Notes: a model not told the origin generated them from the letters alone. A DNA stretch of 64,000 nt from Rhizobium sp. 18065 (GCF_902706095.1 NZ_CACSJP010000014.1:21933-85932); one strand, 5' to 3'; positions 32,738-41,899 are shown, counted from the stretch's first letter. Program-made: numbers and translations.

Positions 32738-33834
32738 GCACGGCATACAAGCCCGTAGGCTGGAACCGCAACAAGCTCATCTATGACGCCGTCCTGTTGT
32801 GCGGGGTGGTTGCCTACATCCTCCTCTATCTCAAGCTCGCACCGCTCCTGTCACCGACCGTGCGCGCGGTTGATACGCCCATCCTCCGGATGCGTGCCTT
32901 CGGTTCCCTGGCCTTTCTGTTGCTGACCGTCGTGCTGGCCATCGGCCCGCTCGCCAGGCTCGATCCGCGTTTTTTGCCCTTGCTGTATAATCGACGCCAT
33001 TTCGGCGTCATGACGGCGGCGGTTGCGTCTACGCATGCGATGTTCGTCCTCGACTGGTACTTCGCCTTCAGCGCCACCCCGAAGCTCACCGCGCTTTTCA
33101 CGAGCAATACGAGCTTCGGCAGCATTTCCGGGTTTCCGTTTGAGCTGTTCGGCATCTTCGCGCTGCTGATCCTGCTGGTGCTGGCGGCCACGAGCCACGA
33201 CTTCTGGCTCTCCTTCCTCTCGCCGCCCGTCTGGAAGGCCATGCATATGAGTATCTATGCCGCCTATGCGGCTGTCGTGCTGCATGTGGGCCTGGGGGCG
33301 GTGATCGATGGATCCAATCCAATGACGGCATTGTCCCTCGGTGCAAGTCTGGTCGCGCTGTCGGTGCTGCATCTGCAGGCCGGGCGTCGGGAACAGGCGA
33401 TCGATGAGGCCCCGTCCCGGATCGAAGCGGAGACAGGCTGGGTAGATGTCTGCGATCTGAGCGCCATTGAGGAAGGACTTGCCATTGTCGGCGTGTTGCC
33501 TGAAGGCGAGCGGGTCGCTGTCTTCCGGTTCAAGAACCAGTTGTCGGCTCTCTCCAATCTGTGTTCACACCAGAATGGCCCGATCGGAGAAGGCAAGGTC
33601 GTCATGGGTTTTGCGACCTGCCCCTGGCACGGCTACCAGTATCGCCTGGAAGACGGATGCGCGCCGCCGCCATTCAAGGAAAGGGTGCGCAAGTATCATG
33701 TGAAAGTCGTGGGGACACGGGTCCTCGTCGATCCTGTCGCCGTGCCGCTCGGCACAAGGATCGAGCCTGTCACGGTCACTGGCGCTATGTCCCCAGCCTC
33801 TCAGACAATGCCGACAACAAGGACTTCGCCATGA
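32734..33834 (+). CDS. Ferric-reductase/MsrQ-like heme membrane domain fused to a Rieske domain
   Basis: The product has 366 aa. The N-terminal half has about six helices with the RRHFG loop (87-91) and His residues at 101, 171 and 184 placed like heme ligands of the ferric-reductase/MsrQ superfamily (HAMFVLDWYF, WKAMHMSIYAAYAAVVLHVG). The C-terminal part (about 235-345) is a Rieske domain with C277-x-H279 and C296-x2-H299 as [2Fe-2S] ligands. The protein should pass electrons between a cytoplasmic or periplasmic donor and membrane heme. It overlaps both neighbours by four bases. I know no named system with this exact fusion and neighbourhood. Confidence 0.88.
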   Translation: MSTAYKPVGWNRNKLIYDAVLLCGVVAYILLYLKLAPLLSPTVRAVDTPILRMRAFGSLAFLLLTVVLAIGPLARLDPRFLPLLYNRRHFGVMTAAVASTHAMFVLDWYFAFSATPKLTALFTSNTSFGSISGFPFELFGIFALLILLVLAATSHDFWLSFLSPPVWKAMHMSIYAAYAAVVLHVGLGAVIDGSNPMTALSLGASLVALSVLHLQAGRREQAIDEAPSRIEAETGWVDVCDLSAIEEGLAIVGVLPEGERVAVFRFKNQLSALSNLCSHQNGPIGEGKVVMGFATCPWHGYQYRLEDGCAPPPFKERVRKYHVKVVGTRVLVDPVAVPLGTRIEPVTVTGAMSPASQTMPTTRTSP

Positions 33835-34604
33835 TGCCTCGTCCGCCAGATCCTGGTTTTTTCATCGGTTATGCGAAGAAGGTCCCGCCGGCGATCGCGC
33901 AATGCATGCTTCTCTTCGTCGTATTTTTCCTCCTGGGCCTCGCCTTTGCCTCCCTGGCGTTCTCGCTCTCCGCTCAGAACCCCGGTTCCGGCGGTTATGT
34001 CGACGAATTGCAGGGCGGGCGACTGGCCGGTGTGCTGGAAATGCTGCCCTATCCGATCCTGCGCGTGCCCGCACGCGATGGCAGAGGCCCGCGCGCCATC
34101 ATGCTGTCCGGGCAAGGCAAAGCGGGTGTCGCCAAGGACGCCGATCCTCTCAACGGGCAATGGGCCGAGGTCTCCGGCATCTTCGTCAAGCGCGGCGACC
34201 TCGACATGCTGTTGGTGGGTGGCAACCCTGGTTTGGCCAGCGCCACTTCGCCCGTGGAAGCAATTCAGCCTGCTGCACCGGTATCCCTCGGTCGTTGGCG
34301 ACTGACCGGCGAAATCTGCGATGGCAAGTGTTATGCCGGAGCCATGCGGCCGGGAACCGGTCTCGCGCACAAGGCCTGCGCCAATCTCTGCATTACCGGC
34401 GGCGTGCCGCCTGTATTCGTGACGACATCACCGGTCGAGGGCCATAACTTCCTGCTGATGGCAGGCTCCGACGGAGGGCCCTTGCCCCGCGCACTGCTGA
34501 ATCGGACCGGCTTGCTGATCGAGCTTGACGGCGAGGTGGAGCAGCGCGACGACATTTTGATTTTTCGCGTCAAAATGCCCGCGAAGCGTGAGATGGGCTC
34601 ATGA
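33831..34604 (+). CDS. Membrane-anchored protein with a C-x3-C ... H-x2-C-x3-C motif
   Basis: The product has 257 aa with one N-terminal helix (about residues 23-47), so most of the protein is probably periplasmic. Its distinctive element is C163-x3-C167 and H180-x2-C183-x3-C187 (GEICDGKCYAG, HKACANLCITGG), which could hold a metal or form disulfides. A possible OB-like region lies around 85-130. No named family is recognised, although the motif looks conserved. It is translationally coupled to the Rieske fusion upstream and a 71-aa membrane protein downstream. Confidence 0.8.
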   Translation: MMPRPPDPGFFIGYAKKVPPAIAQCMLLFVVFFLLGLAFASLAFSLSAQNPGSGGYVDELQGGRLAGVLEMLPYPILRVPARDGRGPRAIMLSGQGKAGVAKDADPLNGQWAEVSGIFVKRGDLDMLLVGGNPGLASATSPVEAIQPAAPVSLGRWRLTGEICDGKCYAGAMRPGTGLAHKACANLCITGGVPPVFVTTSPVEGHNFLLMAGSDGGPLPRALLNRTGLLIELDGEVEQRDDILIFRVKMPAKREMGS

Positions 34605-34816
34605 GCCAGGACGGCAAGCCTTCACTCCTACGCCATCTCCTAGGACTTGCCGTGGCCGCAGGCCTTAAATGGTTGCTCGTGATCCTCTGGTCATACGGCC
34701 CGATTTTTCTTAGGGGCACGGCCTTCCAGGATCTGTTCACTATCGCCTATGTCGTCGCCGCTTTCGGAATTCTGACCCTCACCGAACGGATCGCAAGTGC
34801 TTGGACCGGGCCCTGA
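34601..34816 (+). CDS. Small membrane protein, last gene of the Rieske operon
   Basis: This 71-aa protein has two hydrophobic helices (about residues 10-30 and 45-60; LGLAVAAGLKWLLVILWSYGP). It starts inside the stop of the preceding gene (ATGA overlap). Function is unknown; its position suggests a subunit or anchor. The convergent CoA-transferase gene ends 16 bases downstream. Confidence 0.75.
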   Translation: MSQDGKPSLLRHLLGLAVAAGLKWLLVILWSYGPIFLRGTAFQDLFTIAYVVAAFGILTLTERIASAWTGP

Positions 34817-34832
34817 ATCCGGCCACCTCACC

Positions 34833-36062
34833 TCAATCCGAGTCCAGCAGCCGCAGGACTGCCTCCCGATCGGCGTCGAGATGCGGCGGGCGGCTGTGGT
34901 ACTGAACTGGCGTCACGGACATCTTGAGCGGATTTCCAAGAAGACTAACCGGATCCTCGGTCTCATCTCCTGGCATATCCACCACCATCCCGCGCGCCAG
35001 CGTATGGGGATCGGCCAGAACGGTATCGATCGTCGCGACGCGGCCAGCCGGTACACCGGCACCGAGCAGGCGCTGCTCCCAGGATAGGGCGGTATCCTTT
35101 GATATTTCTGCCTGGATCAAGGCTTGCAGTGCCTCAAGATTGGCGAGCCTGTCCCTGTTTCGCCGGAACCGGTCGTCTGTGGCGAGGTCGGCTCGCCCGA
35201 TCGCCTCTGCAAAGCGCAGGAACTGCTGGTCATTGCCCACCGCCACCGCCAGATACTCATCGTATGCCGCAAAGGTCTGGTAGGGGGCGATATTGGGGTG
35301 TGCATTGCCGAGAGGCTTGGGCACCCGGCCTGAAACCAGGTGATTTGTGGCCGCGTTTATCAGCCAGGCAACCTGGCTGTCATAAAGGGCTAGATCGATA
35401 TGCTGACCCTGACCAGTGCGGTCACGGTGTCTAAGGGCCGCAAGAACGCCGACGGTTGCATACATGCCGCACATCACATCCGCGATCCCAACTCCCACCT
35501 TGACCGGTTTACCGCCGGCTGCCTCCGGTTCACCGGTGATGCTCATGATCCCACCCATAGCCTGGATGAGAAAATCGTAGCCGATACGGTCGGAATAGGG
35601 GCCTGTCTGGCCAAATCCGGTGATAGCGCACCAGATGATATCAGGCTTGATGTGTCTCAGGTCCTCGTAGCCGACACCGCGGCGAGCGAGATCGCCAGGC
35701 TTGTAGTTTTCGACCACAACGTCCGAAATGGCCACCAGCCGGCGCAGCAACGACACGCCTTCTTCACTGGTGATGTCGATGGCGATCGATTTCTTGTTCC
35801 TGTTGGCACAGAGGAAATAGGCACTCAGGTCACTGTCATTGCCCTCGGCATCAGGCAGAAACGGCGGGCCCCAGCTGCGCGTGTCATCGCCGCTTTCGGG
35901 CTTTTCAACCTTGATGACCTCGGCGCCAAGATCGGCCATGAGCTGGGTTGCCGTCGGGCCGGCCAGAATTCGGGACAGGTCCAGAACGCGCAATCCTGCA
36001 AGGCTGCCCGGTGCAAGCTGTGTGTCTTCCTGGGTCATTGCTTCACTCTTTTCGGATGTCAT
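34833..36062 (-). CDS. CaiB/BaiF (class III) CoA-transferase
   Basis: This 409-aa family III CoA-transferase moves CoA between carboxylic acids in the cytoplasm. Signatures are LDLSRILAGPTATQLMADLGAEVIKVE near residue 40, the catalytic Asp in PDIIWCAITGFGQTGPY or its neighbourhood, YDFLIQAMGG, and GQGQHIDLALYDSQV. Donor and acceptor cannot be told from sequence. The ATG at 36062 sits 2 bases from the opgC stop; a second ATG lies at 36038. It is the third gene of the ThDP-OpgC-CoA-transferase operon. Confidence 0.9.
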   Translation of the reverse strand: MTSEKSEAMTQEDTQLAPGSLAGLRVLDLSRILAGPTATQLMADLGAEVIKVEKPESGDDTRSWGPPFLPDAEGNDSDLSAYFLCANRNKKSIAIDITSEEGVSLLRRLVAISDVVVENYKPGDLARRGVGYEDLRHIKPDIIWCAITGFGQTGPYSDRIGYDFLIQAMGGIMSITGEPEAAGGKPVKVGVGIADVMCGMYATVGVLAALRHRDRTGQGQHIDLALYDSQVAWLINAATNHLVSGRVPKPLGNAHPNIAPYQTFAAYDEYLAVAVGNDQQFLRFAEAIGRADLATDDRFRRNRDRLANLEALQALIQAEISKDTALSWEQRLLGAGVPAGRVATIDTVLADPHTLARGMVVDMPGDETEDPVSLLGNPLKMSVTPVQYHSRPPHLDADREAVLRLLDSD

Positions 36063-36063
36063 G

Positions 36064-37227
36064 TCATGCCTTCCAGGGTGCGGTCTTGAACCAGGCCACC
36101 AGATAAGCGGTGGCAATCAGCAGGGCGAAGCCGGTGAGATTGGCAAGCGCCGTCCAGAGTGGCGTGCGGCCGACGTGATCGAGCCAGATGCCGATGATCT
36201 GTGCGACAACCATGCCCGTGATGAAGACCGCCAGAGATTGTTGCCCAACCTTCATCAACACGCGGGTGGCGGGGTAGATGCGCGGATGGATCAATCTCTG
36301 GCCCCCGACGCCGACGGCGTGAAAGGCGATATAGGCAAGGGCGAGAAAGTGCATGAGCCGCAACAGGCCGAACATAGTCTTGTCGGTCAGTGGCCGGATG
36401 GCGTGGGCCGCATCGCGGAAAAAGACTGACGCATCAAGGACCATATACCAGGCGAAGGGAACGGTTGCGACGACGATCATGATCGCCAGCGCCATAACCC
36501 AGCGATTGTCGGGCGGCGGAGCGATGGTGCCGCGCATCAGGAAGAACCCGAGGAAGAAGATCAGCTGCCAGCCGAAGGGATTGAAGAACCACGGCCGCTC
36601 GGACCATGGTTCCGCCGGCAAATGCACGAGGTAAAACTGGGCGGATAACCAGAGGGCGGCCATCAGCAGGAGAGGGAGACGGCGGTTCAGCCGCTCGGCC
36701 AGCAGCATCACCGGCATCAGGGCCAGGATCACCATGTACATCGGGAGGATGTCGAAATAGTTCGGCACATAGGTCAGGGTCATCAGTCCCACAATAAGCG
36801 GGGCGGGGGCAGTGAACAGCGGGATGAGATTGAGGCTCTGGATATAGGAGGTTCCATCGGGCTTGTTGCCGGCGATCGCCATCAGCGTTGCGATCACGAG
36901 GAAAACGCAGATATGCGACCAGTAGATCTGCCAGATGCGCTGCACCACGCGCGCCGACAGCATGACGATCCCCTCCCGGTCGAACAGGCGGCCGAAGGCA
37001 ATCGCTGATGCCATGCCCGACAGGAAGACAAACATTTCTGTGGCGTCCGAAAATCCGAAGCGCGCCGGGATCCACAGAGCCCAATGGTCATTCGGCACGT
37101 GCGCCAGGAGAATGATAAGCATTCCGATCCCGCGAAATACATCAAGGCGGGGATCGCGAGGGCGCTTGGTGCGCGGAGCATCGGACCTGGCGGCAGGCTC
37201 AGAAGGTGTTTTTGTAAGCATCGGCAT
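36064..37227 (-). CDS. opgC: OpgC-domain acyltransferase-like membrane protein
   Basis: The product is a 387-aa integral membrane protein with about ten helices. It has the OpgC signatures DPRLDVFRGIGMLIILLAHVPNDHW at the N-terminus and FSDATEMFVFLSGMASAIAFGR. OpgC proteins add succinyl or similar groups to osmoregulated periplasmic glucans. It overlaps the end of the ThDP-enzyme gene by 29 bases and abuts the CoA-transferase gene, so the three are one unit. ATG at 37227 was chosen over an upstream TTG. Confidence 0.88.
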   Translation of the reverse strand: MPMLTKTPSEPAARSDAPRTKRPRDPRLDVFRGIGMLIILLAHVPNDHWALWIPARFGFSDATEMFVFLSGMASAIAFGRLFDREGIVMLSARVVQRIWQIYWSHICVFLVIATLMAIAGNKPDGTSYIQSLNLIPLFTAPAPLIVGLMTLTYVPNYFDILPMYMVILALMPVMLLAERLNRRLPLLLMAALWLSAQFYLVHLPAEPWSERPWFFNPFGWQLIFFLGFFLMRGTIAPPPDNRWVMALAIMIVVATVPFAWYMVLDASVFFRDAAHAIRPLTDKTMFGLLRLMHFLALAYIAFHAVGVGGQRLIHPRIYPATRVLMKVGQQSLAVFITGMVVAQIIGIWLDHVGRTPLWTALANLTGFALLIATAYLVAWFKTAPWKA

Positions 37228-38833
37228 CAAAACTGCATGAGATTAGAGTAAACGTTGCGCGGTGTTCTGCGGCAGCTAGCTCGCGGCGCAGATCGTCGGC
37301 GGTCTCAACGCGAACGCCATGGCCTCCGAAACCCGTGGCGACGGTGGCGAAGTTCGTTTCGCCGAGCGAGACACCGGCCGAGGCCAGGCCGGCAGAGGCC
37401 TGCTTCAATGCGATGAGCGCAAGGCTCTGGTCCTGGAAGACCACGATAGTCACGGGATGGCCGAGATCACGCAACGTGGCAAGTTCGCCAATGCCCATCT
37501 CAAGCCCGCCATCGCCCATGACCGCGAAGACGCGGCGCTTGGGATCGGCGACCTTTGCTCCGATCGCCAGAGGCAGGGCGGCCGCCATGGTGCAGAAGCC
37601 GGCCGACTGGAGCAGGGACAGGGGGCGTGCCGCACTCCATTTTTGCGATAGCAAGATCCGGTGCGCGCCGCTGTCGACCGTCACAAGGCCATCGGGGCCG
37701 GCGGCCTCGTTGAGCAGGTCGATGATGGCGTGGGGACCCCAGTCCGAGCGGGTCGCAAAGATCGCTGCGACCTGTTGACGGGCGCGGATGTGCTCGCCGT
37801 CAGGCCAGGATGTCTTGGGCTGAACCGCAGTCGCGAGGGCCGATGCTGCATCGGCCGTGTTGACTAGAAAACGGGTCGCGGCATGGTGCATCGCATGATC
37901 GGGCGCTGCAGCGGTGATTTCCACGATCTTGTCGGGATCAGACACCGGATCGAGCCAGCCGAGACGCATCTCGATCGGATCGTAGCCGATCATCAGGATC
38001 AGATCGGCGCGTCTGATGAGGTCGAGCATGATGGCATCAGCCAGTGGCGAAAGGCCTGCACCGCCGAGAGCGAGAGGATGGGTTTCCGGAATGAGCCCCT
38101 TTCCCTTGTAGGTCGTCAGGACCGGGGCGCCGATCGCTTCGGCCAGGCGCAGGATGTGAACACCTGCATTTGCCCTCGCTGCCTCGAAACCGGCCAGGAT
38201 CAGTGGTCGCTCGGCCTTCGACAGATGCTGCGCTAGGGTCAGAACCGCCGGGTCAGCAGCTCCAACAGCAGGCGCAAGCACCGTTGACGGGCTGATCACC
38301 CTCGGATTGGGGTCGACCATGGCCGCGACTGCGGGGGACAGATCGAGATGAACCGGCCCCATCGGTTCCGTCAGGGCAAGCGCCAGCGCCCGGGCAACGG
38401 TCGGTCCGGCACTCTCGCACTCGATCTCGAAACTTGCCTTGACCAGAGGCCGCAAAAGCTGGGCGTGATCGATGACCTGATGCGTGTAGCGGGCCCGCGT
38501 GGCGCGATCGACAATACCCGAGATGACGATAAGCGGCACATGCTCCTGGGCTGCATCGGCGATGCCGTTCACAGCGTTGGCAAGGCCCGGTCCGACGGTG
38601 GTGACGAGAAGGCCCGGCGTCCCGGTGGTAACGCTTGCGCCTGCCGCCATCGAGGCTGCGGCCGTCTCGTGGCGTGCGAGGTGGAACGCGATCCCGGCCT
38701 TTTCCAGGCCGTCGATCAAGGTCACGACCTCGCCACCCGGCATGCCGAAGGCGTGACGCACGCCGTGGGCGTTCAATGTGGCCGCAATGGTTTCAACCAC
38801 CCGGGCGGGCGTTTCGGATTTCGGGTCAAACAT
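37199..38833 (-). CDS. Thiamine-diphosphate-dependent enzyme, acetolactate-synthase-like
   Basis: This 544-aa ThDP enzyme has an N-terminal Pyr domain with the cofactor-activating Glu in LARHETAAASMAAGA (about residue 50), a central domain (about 190-320) and a C-terminal PP domain with the metal/diphosphate motif GDGGLEMGIGEL (about 425). It resembles acetolactate-synthase-type enzymes but could be a 2-oxo acid decarboxylase or lyase. It lacks sequence features that would mark it as oxalyl-CoA decarboxylase. The ATG at 38833 follows GAGAGGCC. It is the first gene of the operon and divergent from the esterase at 38934. Confidence 0.9.
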   Translation of the reverse strand: MFDPKSETPARVVETIAATLNAHGVRHAFGMPGGEVVTLIDGLEKAGIAFHLARHETAAASMAAGASVTTGTPGLLVTTVGPGLANAVNGIADAAQEHVPLIVISGIVDRATRARYTHQVIDHAQLLRPLVKASFEIECESAGPTVARALALALTEPMGPVHLDLSPAVAAMVDPNPRVISPSTVLAPAVGAADPAVLTLAQHLSKAERPLILAGFEAARANAGVHILRLAEAIGAPVLTTYKGKGLIPETHPLALGGAGLSPLADAIMLDLIRRADLILMIGYDPIEMRLGWLDPVSDPDKIVEITAAAPDHAMHHAATRFLVNTADAASALATAVQPKTSWPDGEHIRARQQVAAIFATRSDWGPHAIIDLLNEAAGPDGLVTVDSGAHRILLSQKWSAARPLSLLQSAGFCTMAAALPLAIGAKVADPKRRVFAVMGDGGLEMGIGELATLRDLGHPVTIVVFQDQSLALIALKQASAGLASAGVSLGETNFATVATGFGGHGVRVETADDLRRELAAAEHRATFTLISCSFDADAYKNTF

Positions 38834-38933
38834 GGAGTAAAGGCCTCTCGCAGAATCGTGAAGCGGCGGCAAATTGCGGCACTTCACCAAAGACTGTAGG
38901 TGGAAAGCAGGACGTGGGGCAGGAGACGACGGG

Positions 38934-39734
38934 GTGGCTTTTTCGCAGTTTTTGATGATGTCGGCGGGACTTCTGGCGCCGATTGCCGCGCATGCGGCCG
39001 ACTGTGGGGACGCCGTCCCCTGTGTTGTGGCGGATGGCTCGTATCGTATCAAGATGCCGGTCTCCGGAACGCCAAAAGGTGTGCTCGTCTTTTTTCACGG
39101 CTACAAGAGTTCGGCCGAGTTGCAGATGCAGCACCGCGCCCTTGTCGAGGTGGCCCATGCACACGGGCTCGCCTTTGCGGCTGTTGATGGCTTGAACGGC
39201 ACTTGGTCTCACCCCAATGCCCCCGGAGATTATCGTGACGAGAAGCGCTTCGTCGGGCACGTGTTCGATGATCTGGAGATGCGGTTCGGCTTCACCGCGA
39301 AAAACACGCTGGTCGGCGGGTTCTCGCAAGGCGCGTCGATGGCCTGGTACACGCTCTGCCAGCAGGGAAACCGCACTGCGGGCGCCGTGACCTTCTCCGG
39401 TGTTTTCTGGGATCCGCTGCCGAAGCAGGCGGATTGCGTCGCGGACATGCCGCCGATTGTGCACATTCACGGCTCGGCGGACAAGACATTCCCCTTGAGC
39501 GGTCGTGCCATCGGTTCCAGCTTCCATCAGGGTGATACATTCAAGAGCATCGCCCTGATCCGCAAACGCGAGAGCTGCGAAAGCGAAGCGCCGGTCGAGA
39601 AGACGATTGGTGGCATTTCGTGTGAGGTCACGCCGGGATGCAATCGGGGTGAAGTCGCGCTGTGTATTCATGACGGCGGCCATCAGGTTCGCCCGGAGCA
39701 TCTGGATGCCGCTCTTCGGGAAATCGGCTTCTGA
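38934..39734 (+). CDS. Secreted PHB-depolymerase/LpqC-type esterase
   Basis: The product is a 266-aa exported esterase. From a GTG with AGGAGACGAC upstream it has a Sec signal (MAFSQFLMMSAGLLAPIAAHA, cleavage near residue 21). The mature enzyme has VFFHGYKSS, the nucleophile elbow GGFSQGASMA, Asp in HGSADKTFPL and His in DGGHQVRPE. Several Cys pairs suit a periplasmic location. It is divergent from the ThDP-OpgC-CoA-transferase operon; the substrate is unknown. Confidence 0.88.
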   Translation: MAFSQFLMMSAGLLAPIAAHAADCGDAVPCVVADGSYRIKMPVSGTPKGVLVFFHGYKSSAELQMQHRALVEVAHAHGLAFAAVDGLNGTWSHPNAPGDYRDEKRFVGHVFDDLEMRFGFTAKNTLVGGFSQGASMAWYTLCQQGNRTAGAVTFSGVFWDPLPKQADCVADMPPIVHIHGSADKTFPLSGRAIGSSFHQGDTFKSIALIRKRESCESEAPVEKTIGGISCEVTPGCNRGEVALCIHDGGHQVRPEHLDAALREIGF

Positions 39735-39743
39735 GGCGCAATT

Positions 39744-39769
39744 CCGCACACCATCGAAATGGTGTGCGG
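39744..39769. terminator. Bidirectional terminator hairpin
   Basis: CCGCACACCAT pairs perfectly with ATGGTGTGCGG around a CGAA tetraloop, between the convergent esterase gene and the membrane-protein gene at 39806. TTTCC follows on the plus strand. Confidence 0.75.
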
Positions 39770-39805
39770 CATTTCCTGTCTCAAGATCTTGCCGTTTCAC
39801 AAGGA

Positions 39806-40288
39806 TCAGCGCTCACGAAACCAAACCACATAGGCCACAACCAGCCCGAACAGCCAATGGCCGACGAGCGATGCCCAGGTCAAAGGGATGAAGCCGAGGA
39901 AGGCGGGCAGACCGGCGATAAGGTGAGCCATCACATAAAGCGCGAAGATCCAGAGGCCCGTCCCGAAACCGAGCCCTGTCAGGAACAGGGGCAGACGGGG
40001 AAACATCATCCGCTGGAGCGGCCGCGCGATAAACAGATACCCGATCGGATAAAAGACGATCCCGACGATTGCGTGGATGACCTCACCCGCAAGACGGTTC
40101 TGGAAGCCGAACACGCTTTGGACGAGTGCCGCCGGTTCGAGCGCACCGCCGACAAGGAGCGGTGTTATCGCTCTCGCCCAGAATTCCCAGGTGATGTCTG
40201 CGGCCAGCCCCGCGATGACGATGGTGGTGAACAGCCTCCCCGAGATCTGCGGAAACAAAGGCGCACTGTGTGTGTCGATCATGGTCAT
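39806..40288 (-). CDS. Four-helix membrane protein, function unknown
   Basis: This 160-aa integral membrane protein has four hydrophobic segments (about residues 20-45, 65-85, 98-122 and 132-155). No family was recognised with confidence. It is 46 bases downstream of the TPR gene on the same strand and may be the last gene of the sigma/anti-sigma operon. Confidence 0.75.
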   Translation of the reverse strand: MTMIDTHSAPLFPQISGRLFTTIVIAGLAADITWEFWARAITPLLVGGALEPAALVQSVFGFQNRLAGEVIHAIVGIVFYPIGYLFIARPLQRMMFPRLPLFLTGLGFGTGLWIFALYVMAHLIAGLPAFLGFIPLTWASLVGHWLFGLVVAYVVWFRER

Positions 40289-40334
40289 TGTCGTTCCCTC
40301 TTAGTGAACGTCGATAGGGTGCACATTCAAAAAG

Positions 40335-41651
40335 TTAGAGCGACCTGTGCATTTCGATCGAACCGAGCAGTCGATCTTCGGCATGCAGCAGGCCGCGCAC
40401 GGCGCGTATTCGAGACAGCCCTGCGGCGTCACCGTTCGTCCCCGCAGCTTTGGCCACCGCGAGCAGGAAGAAATCACGCTGCGCATTGCTGCCACCGATC
40501 ATCGGTATGTCGAGGACGAGCTGATCGAGCATCCGACGATCGGCGGGCGTGCTCATGCCGGCGATGACACGGGCAAGAGGTAGTCCGACCTCTGCTGCAA
40601 CGCGGGCCTGGTCGCCGTTGCCGGCAGCTTTCAGCTCCAGTCCACTGATGACGTCGCGCACCCCGGTATACTCTCCAAGCGCGGCAAGAGCTGCCAGCGT
40701 GTGCAGTGACGCAAAAACAAGCGTCGTATCGTGCCGCCGCTTCAGCGCGATCTCCGCCAGGTCCGCCCATCGGGAACCCACCTCCACGCCCGTCTGATTG
40801 AGCCGCCACAGGAGCGAGACGGCGTTGGCCACATCCCGGAAATCGTCCGTCTGTTGTGGGCGCACTTCTTCGTCATAGATCTTCAGAACGTGTTCGTGAT
40901 CGCCGCGCTCAAGATGCAGGAGCGCCAGATGCCAGGCCATATGGAAGGCAAAGTTGTTGCAGCGAGACCAGGAGTTCCGGCCCTCTTCGAGCCAGGTTAT
41001 GCCGGCTGTGGTATCGCCCCGCATCTCGTGCACATGCGACACGGCATGCAGACCCCAGGCATCATCCGGCTGCAGGCGAACGGCGCGCTGTCCGGCCGTT
41101 TCGGCTGCCTGGTAGAAGCCATGCTCTTCCAGCGCGAACGCATGACAACCGAGCAGGAAGCCGGCAGCCGGCAGTTCTTCGCTCCAGACTTCCATCACCC
41201 GGTTGCTCGCCGAGAGCATTCCCTTGGCATCACCCAGCATGAAGCGCAGGGCATGAGATATCTTGAATGGGAGGAAGGTCGCCGGCCGCTCGGCAAAGCC
41301 TTCGTCCAGTCGCTGGGCGGCCATAGAAAACGAGCCGTCCACGGCTGCCGCGAGCGCATGCACCAAGACCTGTTCGTCCCGGGTTCCACCGTCGCGGCTG
41401 GCCATGGCTTTTCGCGCTGCAGCCAATGCTTCCGTCGCCGGCGCAACCAGTTCAGACCGGGCGAGGATGAGGTTTGCAAAGCCCTTGAGTGCCAGCGCCG
41501 CGACGTGATCGGGATCCGCCGACAGGGTCGACTGGAGCGCGACCCCCGTGTTTGGGCTATGGGCGGCCAGACCGTGAACCGCGGCCTCGAAAGCCGTTTC
41601 AGCTTGCGAGCTCACTGTGCTCGTCGAAAAATTGTAGGCATCTAGTCTCAT
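40335..41651 (-). CDS. TPR protein, TTC38-like
   Basis: This 438-aa cytoplasmic protein is built of tetratricopeptide-type helical repeats throughout (for example ALALKGFANLIL, AAETAGQRAVRLQPDDAWGLHAVSHVHEMRGDT, FAFHMAWHLALLHLERGD). The order and the AWHLAL and HAVSHVHEM motifs resemble the TTC38 family. Such proteins are scaffolds without known activity in bacteria. The start overlaps the anti-sigma stop by four bases, tying it to the ECF module, where it may relay or tune the signal. Confidence 0.82.
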   Translation of the reverse strand: MRLDAYNFSTSTVSSQAETAFEAAVHGLAAHSPNTGVALQSTLSADPDHVAALALKGFANLILARSELVAPATEALAAARKAMASRDGGTRDEQVLVHALAAAVDGSFSMAAQRLDEGFAERPATFLPFKISHALRFMLGDAKGMLSASNRVMEVWSEELPAAGFLLGCHAFALEEHGFYQAAETAGQRAVRLQPDDAWGLHAVSHVHEMRGDTTAGITWLEEGRNSWSRCNNFAFHMAWHLALLHLERGDHEHVLKIYDEEVRPQQTDDFRDVANAVSLLWRLNQTGVEVGSRWADLAEIALKRRHDTTLVFASLHTLAALAALGEYTGVRDVISGLELKAAGNGDQARVAAEVGLPLARVIAGMSTPADRRMLDQLVLDIPMIGGSNAQRDFFLLAVAKAAGTNGDAAGLSRIRAVRGLLHAEDRLLGSIEMHRSL

Positions 41652-41899
41652 TCGTTCGGCTCCTTGAAAGAACCATCACGATCCGGATTCTTGGGACCAA
41701 GAGTTTGCAGGAGTTCATCGGCCACGGGTCCCCGAATGCTGTCGGAGACCAGGCTTCTGGTGATCTTCAGCCCGCGAACATAGGTTCTGCAGTTTTTGCA
41801 TTGCGCCAGATGAAGAGACATCATCAGCCGGGTCCGCTTCGAACCCTCCCGACTGATATAGTCGCTGGCAATGTTTGGGATTTCTCTACAGCTTAGCAA
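41648..41899 (-). CDS. Zinc-finger anti-sigma factor
   Basis: This 83-aa protein has a zf-HC2-type motif: Cys4 near the N-terminus and H-x3-C-x2-C (SLHLAQCKNCRTYV, about residues 29-39). It has no membrane segment, so it is a soluble anti-sigma factor of the ZAS class. Such proteins release their sigma factor on oxidation or zinc loss. It lies 66 bases after the sigma gene. Confidence 0.85.
   Translation of the reverse strand: MLSCREIPNIASDYISREGSKRTRLMMSLHLAQCKNCRTYVRGLKITRSLVSDSIRGPVADELLQTLGPKNPDRDGSFKEPNE

Noticed and set aside
34833..38833. Idea that the CoA-transferase and ThDP enzyme are an oxalate-degrading frc-oxc pair
   Set aside because: The ThDP protein reads as acetolactate-synthase-like and shows no oxalyl-CoA-decarboxylase-specific features I can recognise, and OpgC sits between the two genes.
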